This document shows, piece after piece, positions 49,890 through 59,180 of a stretch of 64,000 nucleotides of DNA; the stretch's first letter is position 1; each line of letters begins with the position of its first letter. This DNA is from Gryllus longicercus. Taxonomy: Eukaryota; Arthropoda; Insecta; Orthoptera; Gryllidae. The translations under genes and the position numbers were made by a program. The notes beneath the pieces are model-generated. The model made no database searches, had not been told where the DNA came from, and saw only the letters and a list, made by a program, of their open reading frames with translations. Location of the stretch: NCBI GenBank assembly GCA_038098605.1, contig JAZDUA010000008.1:7490501-7554500 (forward strand). Direction: 5' to 3'.

Positions 49890-52800
49890 CTGAAGGAATA
49901 AAATATTTCAAAATGAAGTTTGCCAGCATATGGCATATGTTCTGATGGTAGGCAGTGTAAGCCATCGAACACCATACTTTCAAGGCAAAGACAAGTGTCA
50001 TTGGAATTTGACCATATTTAAGTTCCGTCTCCAAGCACTAGATGGAAGCTAAAATTGAAGATTATATAATTTATACTTTAATTTTATCTATATTTTAAGC
50101 ATACATTTACTCTGATCGTACTGTACTTATTGAATGTACTTTTAAATGTTGATACACCACTGAATTAAATGAATCATTGGGCAACGTGCTTCTTTCATGA
50201 AAAGCATATTCTGAAATAAAAATGAAATTAAGGAATAGTACTTGTAAACAAAACAATGACGTTTTTTGGAAATATTTTTTTGTGCATTAGTCTTATTCTC
50301 AATCATCTAATTTCTTCATTGTTTGTTTATGAACGTCTTCTGTGTAACTTTAAATAACCAGAATTCATTTTGGCTGCCCACTTATTCCTAACAACCACTA
50401 GGAAATGCTTATATTTCAGTTTACTCAATAGAGGAACATTGCTATTCAACCACGATATAGTTGATCATATATTTAGGGGAAATATAGTTTTTAAACTACA
50501 CTTTCGAAATTGGTTTGCCAACAAACCGTAGTAATGTCGGTTTTTATACAGGCAATAACAATGAGTGGCATTGACAAGTTTTCAATTTCTGTTAGAGAAT
50601 ATGATCTTTTATAATAAGCACAAAGATGAGTTCTTGCAAGCCTATGTAATTAGTTTGGAAGATTAATAATATTCGTGTTCTACAAGATTATACAAGACGT
50701 CTAATCTTGTAGAATAGTTTACGTACTCCCGGCTGACAACCCGCATGTTTCCATCACGGCAGCTTTCAAGTACTTACGATTCCATGACATTGAGTTCACT
50801 TTGTTTTTATTTGAAGAGCAGTGTTCTACATCCATCTGAAAATTACCTCTGGCTAAAACGCTTATTTCCATTCTCTTCCAGAACTGCTGAATTTCTTCTC
50901 AGACGTCGGACTCCCAGAATAGTACAACAGAAGAGGTAGGCGTTTACTATCAATAGCCCACTCATAGGACCATAATAATATGCAAATGTTCCCATTTTTC
51001 GAGATTCTGAAACGTTGTAACCTTTGCTCAGCCAGGAAACACTAAAACTATTCAGAAATAACTTCTATAATCAATTAAGATGAAGGAAATAATTATTTTA
51101 AAAAATCGCAACACATTCGTCTCTACCAAAAAATGCTTCTTCTCCTCTGAAATAGAAAATTGTACAATGCATTTGCATTGATTATGAAGTTATAAATCGA
51201 TTATGAAGTTATCTTACCATCTTCCCAATAACAGGTTCTTGTTTCCATAAGCGTCGGTCTTAACCATCCCTTGGGTATTCGTTTGCCATGCCACATGTAA
51301 GCTGTGAGGGCGGTCATCGTTGCAGATGCTCCCCAAGCATAAACGGAATAATAAAAGAAGATACTACGGCCAGACTTTCCTTTAGCACCTTGAGTGCCAC
51401 GTGGGTTACTGAAAAAAAATATTATTTATAATATAATTCTAAATGCAAATGAAACGTTAAAGATAACTAAATGAGTTACATAATAAATTTCGACGCAAGA
51501 AATGACAATGCTTGAACTCTTAATGAAGTTCTGAAGGATTTATCAAAATGGATTCTTAAATGTTTATAGGTAATACATCAATATACATTTCTCGATTATT
51601 TAGATTTATTAAAAATGTGTATACTTACTTAAATCCACATGCCAAATTAATGCAAAGAACATTGAGCCAGAATGCTGCAGCGACGAGTGAGAAGTACATA
51701 ATCATTGCTACAAATGAAAACAACTTAGTGAACATAGTATTTTATCTGGTTATATTAAATTTACGAAAACTGTGAAAATAATAATAAAATCCCAACTGCC
51801 CTTGAGCACCCCCGAGAGCATATCGCTTTATGAAATATAGGAGAGAGAGAGGAACGTGTATATATAATAATCATCTACATATTTGTTTCTCAAAACAATT
51901 ATCTAAATTCTAAGGTCAGTGAATACCATCAGCGTTTGGGCATTGCGTATCTGAAAAGCAGAGAACCGAATGTCTGTGAATCTGCAAACTCTCGAGCTGA
52001 CATTTCTAGCTCTAAAATATAAACTGTATTATAAAATGCCTTAAAACATTTTAGGAATTGTGTTCAGATTCAAAAACTTTAATAGATCTAGGTAATTTGA
52101 AAGATACGGTTATTTGCATTGTAATATGTTTTAATATAATACAACAATTTGATATAAGCGCTTCGAAAATATGAGTCTCTCTCTGAAACTAAGGGGCACA
52201 TTTCAAGTAGTACTCACGTGTTGCTAAACAATACAGGGTGTCGTTTGTAGACAGAACATATGAACCTAATACGGTATTTGAGATCATCAAAGACAGTGCA
52301 TGGCAAATCAGTGCTCTCCTATGGACCATGCCGTAAACAGAACTGGAGTGTTCTGGAACAAGCGCTACCACCACTAGTGTCAGCATTAATAAAACAGCAG
52401 CTGGTATGTAGACAATAGCAACGATATCGAAAAGGCTTTCAAATGGAAATGATTTCTCACAATACCCGATTGTTTGGTACATTGGCAAGTTCTTTCGATT
52501 AACAAAATCTCCACAATATTTTAGGGGATCAAACACGAGCCCGTCTGGGTATTTCCACCAGACACTAGTCAGGTGGTAAGGCATTTTTGATGGATCATCG
52601 ATCCACACGTTGGATCCGTTCTCGCAGATCGGTTCGTTGTCTTCAAGGATTTCATACGTGATATCCAGTTCTTCAGGTAACTCAAGATCGTCGTGGATAG
52701 GGACCCAAACATCTTTGCTCTCTACACATCGACAGTCAAACTCGTCACATCGTTTCACAAATCCAAAAGGACAACACTTGCTGAAACACTGGAGGCGGCT

Positions 52801-55047
52801 GCAGGGGCAGAGCAGCAGCGCGTAGGAGTCGGAGTCGGCGGCGGCGTCCACGCAGAAGTCGTCCGCGTCGAAGGTGGTGGTGGCGTGGTCGCCACGCGCA
52901 GTGGGCGAGCGCAGCACCAGGGATCCGTTCGCCAGCCACTGCACCCTGCACATACACAAAAGGATTCGTTCACACAATACCTCTTCAAGACTTCAATCTG
53001 CATTCGGAAGTGAATGTAGAGATCAGAAATATATATATTTAAGCACCCGTTTGTCAGCCACTGGCCCCTGCACCCACGCAGTACAGGATTCATTAAGACT
53101 TTACCTTCGGAAACGAATCTAGGTATCATTCCATTTTAAGCATTAGACGCCAGTTCGCTAGCTACTGCCCCGTGCCCACAATCAGCACCATTCGTTCACA
53201 CAACTACAACTGTACTACTTTGCCAAGACTCCAATATGCATACGGAAACGAATATATGAATAAAAAATATATCTTTAAGCACTAATAACTTTAATACTAA
53301 TTCGCTAGTCACAAAACCCTTTCCTCATTGCATACCGAGGCAGTGTATAAGGTTTAGAAATATATCTTTATGCATTAAAGACCCGTTCGCTAGAAACTGC
53401 ACCCACGCAACACAGGATACGTTCACATCACTTCTCAGAATCTCTTCGCCAAGTCTTCAGATACAGAGGTGAAATATAGGGGTCATACAAATATATCTTA
53501 AGTATAAGATCAGTGATTCTAGTGAACTTATAAACACCCAAGAAACTGGGAACGGGTCTCAAAGTCTATCACAGAAAAGAATCCAAAAAGGAGAATTGTA
53601 AACCAGTTCATATTTCTTTCAAATTTCTTGTTAAATACCTATTGGCACATAACTATGTTTCTTACAAGAGAGATTCATGGATTCAGAACCGCGTCACACG
53701 ATTAGCACGTAATATTGAAAAATCAAATCCAAGTCATGAAAATGAAGTGAGGAATCTTATAAGAACAGGTAGATTTTTTTAAAAAACTTTTCTATGATAT
53801 CAATACCATTTTCGAAGTACAGCAGATACCACCCCGTTACGCATATATGCGCCATGGCCTAACTCCGTAGCCAAAGTTTAGAAATATAAAACAACAAACA
53901 ATAGATTGTTGTTTTATATTTCCGTGTTTTATAGATCCATATTGTTTTGAATATAATTCTATTCTCGAAAAAAAAACTTTTCTTGGTTTCCTTTTGAAAA
54001 AATTTCAAATAAAAGCATAAGCCCTATGCCATATGAGCGTTGTGTTGGCGCGCGTAAAGTAACGCACGTCGTAGATTAAGATGTATCTTAGTAGCTACCG
54101 GACTTTGCCCTTTATCTGTGTATATTCTTGCTTAATGTGAAACTATTAAGGAAGTTCGCAAAACGTGGAAGCGTTAATATTTGAAAACGGAAACAATATC
54201 AGAATTGTAGCATTGGTTTTTGTACTCGAGAACTGTTTTGCTCACAATTGATATTTTGCTAAAAACGGAGAGCATTGCAAATTGTCGACAAATGTCCGAC
54301 AAATTTGTATCTGTTAATAAATCTTAAGTTCTTTTTTAACGAAAAATGTATTTTTTAAACAATAAACACGATATTAAGTTCGTTTTCTGACATTTGTGAC
54401 AAAGTAATTACTCAGTTATTATTGCAACCTTTCCGATGACGCATATCCACTGTTCGTGATAAATGGATGTAGTATGATGTATTGTTTTCTTTCGTTGCTT
54501 CTGCTGTACAATTTGCTCAGTGGTACATTTCGTGTCGCTCGTCTGTCTTCTGGCTAGTATCGAAATTCCTGCCACCGTCGGGGCTCGAACCCTAGGACCT
54601 CCCGATCAAAGGCACTGCTTTGTGACATAAATTAGCAGCCCTGAGCCACCTAAGCTGGTTTGAAGGGAGATATACATATACACATTTGACATTGGGAGCT
54701 ACAAGAAAACTTTTCTGATCCTTGCAACTTTTCCTCCGGTATTCGCCTTGTCACATTCACGCGAGCAAGTTCTGGAAATGTAATCCTGTCCCTTCCAACG
54801 CGTTCCATTGAGCCACGTACCTGTCGGGGGAGGGGTGAGCGAGGCGCAGCATGAGGCCGTCGCTGCAGTTGGGCCAGTGGCCTCGGAGCGGGAGATGGGC
54901 CTCCGCGGGGGGCGAGGCCGCCTCGCAGCGCCGCAGCCGCGCGTCCAGGCGCTCGCCCGCGCCGCAGCACTTGGGCCCCAGGCGCCCGCCCGCCGCGACC
55001 ACCACGCTCAGCACGGCCAGCGCCGTCACCCACCAGGAACCCAGCAT
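49442..55047 (-). CDS. mthl: Methuselah-like G-protein-coupled receptor, six exons, 610 codons
   Basis: Join on the minus strand: 55047-54821, 52945-52218, 51707-51629, 51408-51218, 51006-50847, 49889-49442. All five introns are GT/AG and the phases add up to 1833 nt with a TAG stop. Seen: a hydrophobic signal peptide at residues 1-20; an ectodomain to about 248 with CC pairs at 27-28 and 133-134 and N-glycosylation sequons at 60, 82, 185 and 310; seven hydrophobic segments near 250-271, 285-307, 319-341, 361-383, 416-440, 463-487 and 492-515; and a Ser/Ala-rich tail of about 90 residues. Family knowledge: Methuselah receptors are class B-like plasma-membrane GPCRs acting in stress, lifespan or morphogenesis. 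The double-CC ectodomain recalls the Mthl1/Mthl5 branch more than classical Methuselah, but I cannot fix the orthologue. The start is the first true ATG directly before the signal peptide; in-frame upstream codons include GTG but no ATG. The ligand is unknown. Confidence 0.93.
50678..50714. repeat. perfect 13-bp inverted repeat in intron 5
   Basis: ttctacaagatta (50678-50690) and its complement (50702-50714) flank an 11-nt loop, about 130 bp downstream of exon 5 in transcription order. Confidence 0.8.
50847..51006 (-). CDS. mthl: Mth-like receptor exon 5: TM5 and third intracellular loop
   Basis: Codes residues 409-461 plus two bases. The acceptor is acgtttcag|AA and the donor AG|GTAATT. The peptide FAYYYGPMSGLLIVNAYLFC has the YGP...VN pattern typical of TM5 in Methuselah receptors. 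A basic loop (GVRRLRRN) follows and then NKRFSQ, which leads directly into TM6 in exon 6. I found this exon from splice sites and frame; on the opposite strand an unrelated open frame overlaps it. Confidence 0.9.
51218..51408 (-). CDS. mthl: Mth-like receptor exon 4: TM4 and second extracellular loop
   Basis: Codes residues 345-408 plus one base. The acceptor is tttttttcag|T and the donor G|GTAAGA. TM4 is SIFFYYSVYAWGASATMTAL. It is followed by a loop with RPTLMETRTCYWED, whose C-W/Y-W pattern matches the conserved cysteine of extracellular loop 2 in this family. The first loop is unusually rich in Gly, Lys and Arg (GTQGAKGKSGR). Confidence 0.92.
51629..51707 (-). CDS. mthl: Mth-like receptor exon 3: TM3
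   Basis: A 79-nt exon coding residues 319-344 plus two bases. The acceptor is ttcatttgtag|CA and the donor AA|GTAAGT. The peptide MIMYFSLVAAAFWLNVLCIN carries the FWLNV core typical of TM3 in Methuselah receptors. The exon 2/3 junction codon reads CCA (Pro). This is unusual just before TM3, but no other AG keeps the frame. Confidence 0.9.
52218..52945 (-). CDS. mthl: Mth-like receptor exon 2: most of the ectodomain, TM1 and TM2
   Basis: Codes residues 76-318. The acceptor is tgtgcag|G, and the frame opens VQWLANGSLVL, the W-x-x-NGS-L signature common near the middle of Methuselah ectodomains. A Cys-rich stretch (CPCSRLQCFSKCCPFG) follows, then an acidic segment, the FCV-type and YC-type cysteines, TM1 (IVAIVYIPAAVLLMLTLVVV) and TM2. 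The donor is C|GTGAGT at 52217-52216. The first 28 bp are the source of a decayed tandem array in intron 1. Confidence 0.93.
52925..53515 (-). repeat. degenerate tandem array derived from the intron 1/exon 2 boundary
   Basis: Five related units begin near 52925, 53046, 53150, 53297 and 53381, 84-147 bp apart. Shared landmarks in plus-strand order are a ccgttcgccagccactg-like core, a gcaccc(t)gcac-like segment, a gattcgttcacac-like segment, a tcttcaagact-like segment and an atatatctttaagca-like tail. The first unit contains the real acceptor and first codons of exon 2. Unit 2 still shows an acceptor-like gtgcag followed by codons for GQWLTNG; unit 5 keeps gtgcag with a broken frame. Confidence 0.8.
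53882..53921. repeat. perfect 16-bp inverted repeat in intron 1
   Basis: aaatataaaacaacaa and its exact complement flank an 8-nt loop. It lies inside intron 1 of the Mth-like gene between the tandem array and the SINE. Confidence 0.85.
54550..54657 (-). repeat. tRNA-derived SINE head in intron 1
   Basis: On the minus strand an A-box-like TGGCTCAGGGCT (54648-54637) is followed about 45 nt later by a B-box-like GGTTCGAGCCC (54591-54581), preceded by ggaggtcctag, as in many insect tRNA-derived SINEs. There is no convincing acceptor stem or cloverleaf, so a functional tRNA is unlikely. The element sits between exons 1 and 2 in the sense orientation. Confidence 0.6.
54821..55047 (-). CDS. mthl: Mth-like receptor exon 1: signal peptide and first CC motif
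   Basis: Codes residues 1-75 plus two bases of Arg76. It begins MLGSWWVTALAVLSVVVAAG, a typical signal peptide, followed by PKCCGAGERLD and a later NCS sequon. The donor AG|GTACGTGG lies at 54820-54819. The exon is very GC-rich, so long shadow frames run through it on both strands. It ends two bases into a codon, which matches exon 2. Confidence 0.88.
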
Positions 55048-55119
55048 CGCTCGCGTCGGCCGGAACTCGGGACCTGGCGCAGTTCTCGCCAGGAGAGCCA
55101 CTCTCACCGTTGAGAGAAG

Positions 55120-55130
55120 CCACTGATTGT
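55120..55130 (-). promoter_or_regulatory. possible initiator of the Mth-like gene
   Basis: A TCAGT arthropod-type initiator on the minus strand, about 77 nt upstream of the start codon at the edge of a GC-rich stretch. No TATA box is evident. The motif is short and common, so this is only a candidate start site. Confidence 0.2.
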
Positions 55131-57109
55131 GTCGACTTTCACTTCAATGGATCGTTGCGAGAGGAAGGTAGTTGATTTTGGAGATTGGACAGGGCAACTT
55201 ACGCGGGTCACATGCATTGTTATTTAGATGGCTATGGATTTAAAAAAATAGTGAAAAGGATTGAGGTTTTCTTCTGTTTGCTGAAAACATGAAAACAGAA
55301 GAACGTGATTGGTATTACTAAGTTCGATGGAACTTGCGAAGTTTAGTTCTAGCGCGAAAGATATTTTCACGTTTAAAACGATAATTTAAAAAGTTCGGAA
55401 TACATCCACGTGTTCAACAAGTGTCATTTCGGTCACATCATTCGCCATCTCCAGTATGAACTGACTACCCGATTGCAATTTTGTGAGGACGAATATTACT
55501 AATAATATTACTTGCAATTTCTAAATAAGACGAAAACTTGCAATATATACTTCATTATCAATAAATACATTTTATTTAAAGAAATATTTTCAAATAATTG
55601 AAATACTTTCTTTTCAGGGTTTTATTATTATCAAATTAATTTTACTTTCTATCAATTTTCAAATCCTCATTTAGTATGAGGCTAATTTATCTTGATTCCT
55701 AATTTCTTTAAACTGAAAGGAAGGGATACCCTATATGCCGCCATAAGAAGTTTCACTCACGTGAATATCTACTAGATTTCATCCTCACCCTTTTTTTAGT
55801 GACAGTGGTGGCGATTCATTGAAGATGTGAAATAAGGCTGAGAAATTTTAGCCACGAAGGCCGTAATTGATGCCTCTTTGCATGGAACCGGTTTCTTCCG
55901 TTCTGAGAGCTTTGACTAGCAAGAGAGAAACGTAAATACAGCAGTGTGTTTTAGCATGCGGGTCGCAATTGTTACAGGGCAAAAGTAGAGACGTAATCAA
56001 ATAGTGTAATAATTAAATAGTGAATTTTTTATGTGACAATGTCTCATAAACAAATTTATTTCCTGAGTCAAAAGTATGAAATTCATTATAACGTTAAATT
56101 TTAAAAAGCCACAGTTACGATGAATAATATCTTTGATTGAACCGATATCATAAAAGTGTGTACAACCTATCTTGTACATTTCGTATTGCGATCTATTAAC
56201 AATGCAAATAACTCTATGTGCCTTCAATAAGTAATATTACTGTGATCCTGTACATGATTACGACTTAAGAAATCCTACAAGTATGCAGATCCTAAATGTA
56301 AAAATAATGCAAAACATGGTCTTCAATATGCAAATTTCTAATGTTGCTACTTGCAAATATAATGAAAGAGAGAAATCTCTAACATATTGATGGGTTACCT
56401 GAGAGCAGAAAGTTAAAAAAATGTGTAAATGGAGATGAAAATAATATAGAAGTCTTGAAAAATACATCGAACATTCTTACAAGTATAATACAATATTTTA
56501 TGAACATTGTCAAACATTTTTCAAACATTGTCAAACATTTCAAATAAATGAATATATTTTGATTTCGATTTTTTGACAATAAATGTCCAGTTTTTGATTA
56601 TAATACTTACGTTTTTCAAAAGCTGTTTTTTTCATTGTAAATTTAATTACACTTCTTTGTTTGATTGATGAAAGTTAAATTGATATAATCCAAGAATGTG
56701 TCATTTTTCATCTTTGCTTTTACTGCACCACATTAATGATGAAACTGCTTTTTAAACCTCACATATTCACTTTTTTTACAAGTTAGCTGTGAAATACGCA
56801 GAACACAAAAGATTAAACGAACATAGAAAACATTGAGGCAAAATTCAGTTTGTCGAAGTTGCAACAAATCACACACTAATTTTGCACTGTATTGCCACTA
56901 GTAGTAATCATGAGACCTTCCAGCACTGGAAACTTCATTTCCAGAACATAACCTCATTCACCGACACACTCTTCTTAGCTTTGTAACAGAAACTGAAACA
57001 TTTCAATTAAACGTTAAATTAATTTTGAACAGAACAACGTTAAAATGCGAACGCACACGTTAAGAATTAGATGTCGGCAAAGGCAGTAATAACTCAAATA
57101 TAAGAAACC

Positions 57110-57300
57110 ATTGGTCGTCCACACGCACTGTTCAACACGCACTGCGGCACGGGCTGTTTCATCAGCGTGGCAAGCGGAGGAGCTGCCCCGTGCTCCTCTC
57201 CCAGGACTCGTTGACCTCGCCCAAGACCGAGGTTACGCCGCGTAGCATTCAAAGAGAATGCGGCAGCGCGAAGCGGCACAGCGCAGCGGTGCGGATCAGA
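57110..57300. other. CpG-rich patch in the right intergenic region
   Basis: About 190 bp, rich in gcg and cgc, with a 61-codon minus-strand frame that matches nothing known. It might mark a distal promoter or a diverged insertion. Confidence 0.4.
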
Positions 57301-59131
57301 AAGTCCCTCGAATTAGCGCTTATGTTCACGTTTGCAAAGTAAATGGAATTTTTATTTGCATGGAACGCAACAGAAGCTCAATATAATTTGTAAATTAAGT
57401 TAGTAATAAACAGAATACACATTTTTCAAAACAACTCATCCGAAATCGGTATGATAGAAAAAAATAATATAGGCCCTCAACCTTTGTGCAAGAAATCTAC
57501 CGGAGGCTAAAGTAAACGTAGAAAATAAACGTTGTGGCCGTTTTCATACAAACAAAGGATAGCGTCATTTATACGCTAACTGATGTGGTGCGTCACCTAT
57601 TTTATTACTCGACTGTGCGAACGTAAAAAATGTTAAAGTGTTGGATTGGACCGTGTATGTCTGTTCGCTTTCACCCAGCGCTAAACATACTTGACCATTT
57701 ATGACCGGCTGAAGTCAGAATTGCTCCGTAATGTCACGGAAGTAGCATAGGCTGTTATCGTTTATAATTAAAAAAACGTTTTAATTATGAGAAAATTCCA
57801 AATCTTATTGCGTATGCCTTCCAGAAGGGTTGTTGCTAGTTGCTTTCTCTCTGACTCTCACTCATGTGTCTGGTCGACTGTTAACTCGATGTACACACAC
57901 ACACAATCCAATCCTTCAAATCCTTAGAACTAGGTTCGAACACCTTTCATGTTTAATATTGTAACGAAATAGGAAGATTATTTGTGTGTACAGTAATTGC
58001 ATAAACCAAAGAAAGAAGTATTAAATATTATCTATATAACATTTACACTTTAAAATTATAATATGAAGATATGTAAAAAGTTCAAATATATTAAAATGTT
58101 TGCATTTTAACTAAAATTATACTTAAAATATAGTAAAATGGATTGGTAGAAGTTGGAACACTTCATCATTAATAAGTGATAATATGTCATTCATTAATAA
58201 GTGATAATAAATGAGAATGTTAGCGAATAAGAAATTAATGTTAAAATATAAGGGTAGAAAGAAAGTGAAAATAAACTACGTAAATGTTGTCCACAAAGTA
58301 GCTGAAAAACTGGGCGTGCAATTGAAATACGAAGAAAGTGATGTAGTATATAAAATTTCTACAAGGAAAAGAAATTGAATGGCCGGTGCATATACTACAA
58401 AAAGAAGCAACTAGAGAAGAATATAAGGAGAAACGATGAATAGAATTAAGAAGTGGTGGGATGGTAGTGAAACTGAAATTTTAAAATATATATAATAACA
58501 GTTTTAAAATGGAAAGAAAAACCTCAGGTTAGAGAGAAGGCTGATTTATCGTTATTTATTTTGTCTTATGAAGTCATAAGAAGTATTGATCAACTGCTGC
58601 AGTATCAGGTCCAATATAAGGCACCTCTTATCAAAGGATTGCCCTCATACCAAAGTTCTGTTTCATTTATTCAACTGAATTATCAACATTAGATTATAAA
58701 ATTCAGTTAAAATATACTATTTTTACATTTATATAAAATAAACGTTGAATGGATTCCATATTTATTTTATTGAAAGCAAAATGTCTCGTTATTAACTTTA
58801 CGGTTTCAATTGTAGTTCCTCCACCATATATTAACCCTTTGAGTGTAGCCTACACCACATATTGTGATGTCAAATGAATACTTAAAATTCTGAAATACAT
58901 GTATTAATGACGTGTTCAACTATTTTACTTTCCATGTGATTCCCATTAATGCAATTCGTTAAAATTTATGGGCCTCAGAGTGCGGCAGTTATCCGATACT
59001 TACGACTTTCTATAATAATAAAAACGAATTAACATGCTAGTTTTACATTTTTTATTCACAGTAGAGTATCATATTTTTTGCCATACTTTCTAAAATTTAA
59101 ATTAAAAAGGAATTAATAAATTGAGTGGAAA

Positions 59132-59180
59132 ACACACACACACATACATACATACATACATACATACATACATACATACA
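59132..59180. repeat. (CA)n followed by (CATA)n microsatellite
   Basis: A short CA run passes into nine CATA units, then aaacacacaag. Confidence 0.95.

Noticed and set aside
49421..49945. A 174-codon plus-strand frame opposite receptor exon 6
   Set aside because: It is the shadow of a GC-rich coding exon. The minus-strand reading gives TM6, TM7 and matching splice phases.
54581..54648. A genuine tRNA gene
   Set aside because: Only the A- and B-box-like motifs are present. No acceptor or anticodon stem of the right geometry can be drawn.
54650..55123. A 157-codon minus-strand frame overlapping exon 1
   Set aside because: It begins at GTG, is out of frame with the signal peptide and crosses the exon 1 donor. 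It is a composition shadow.
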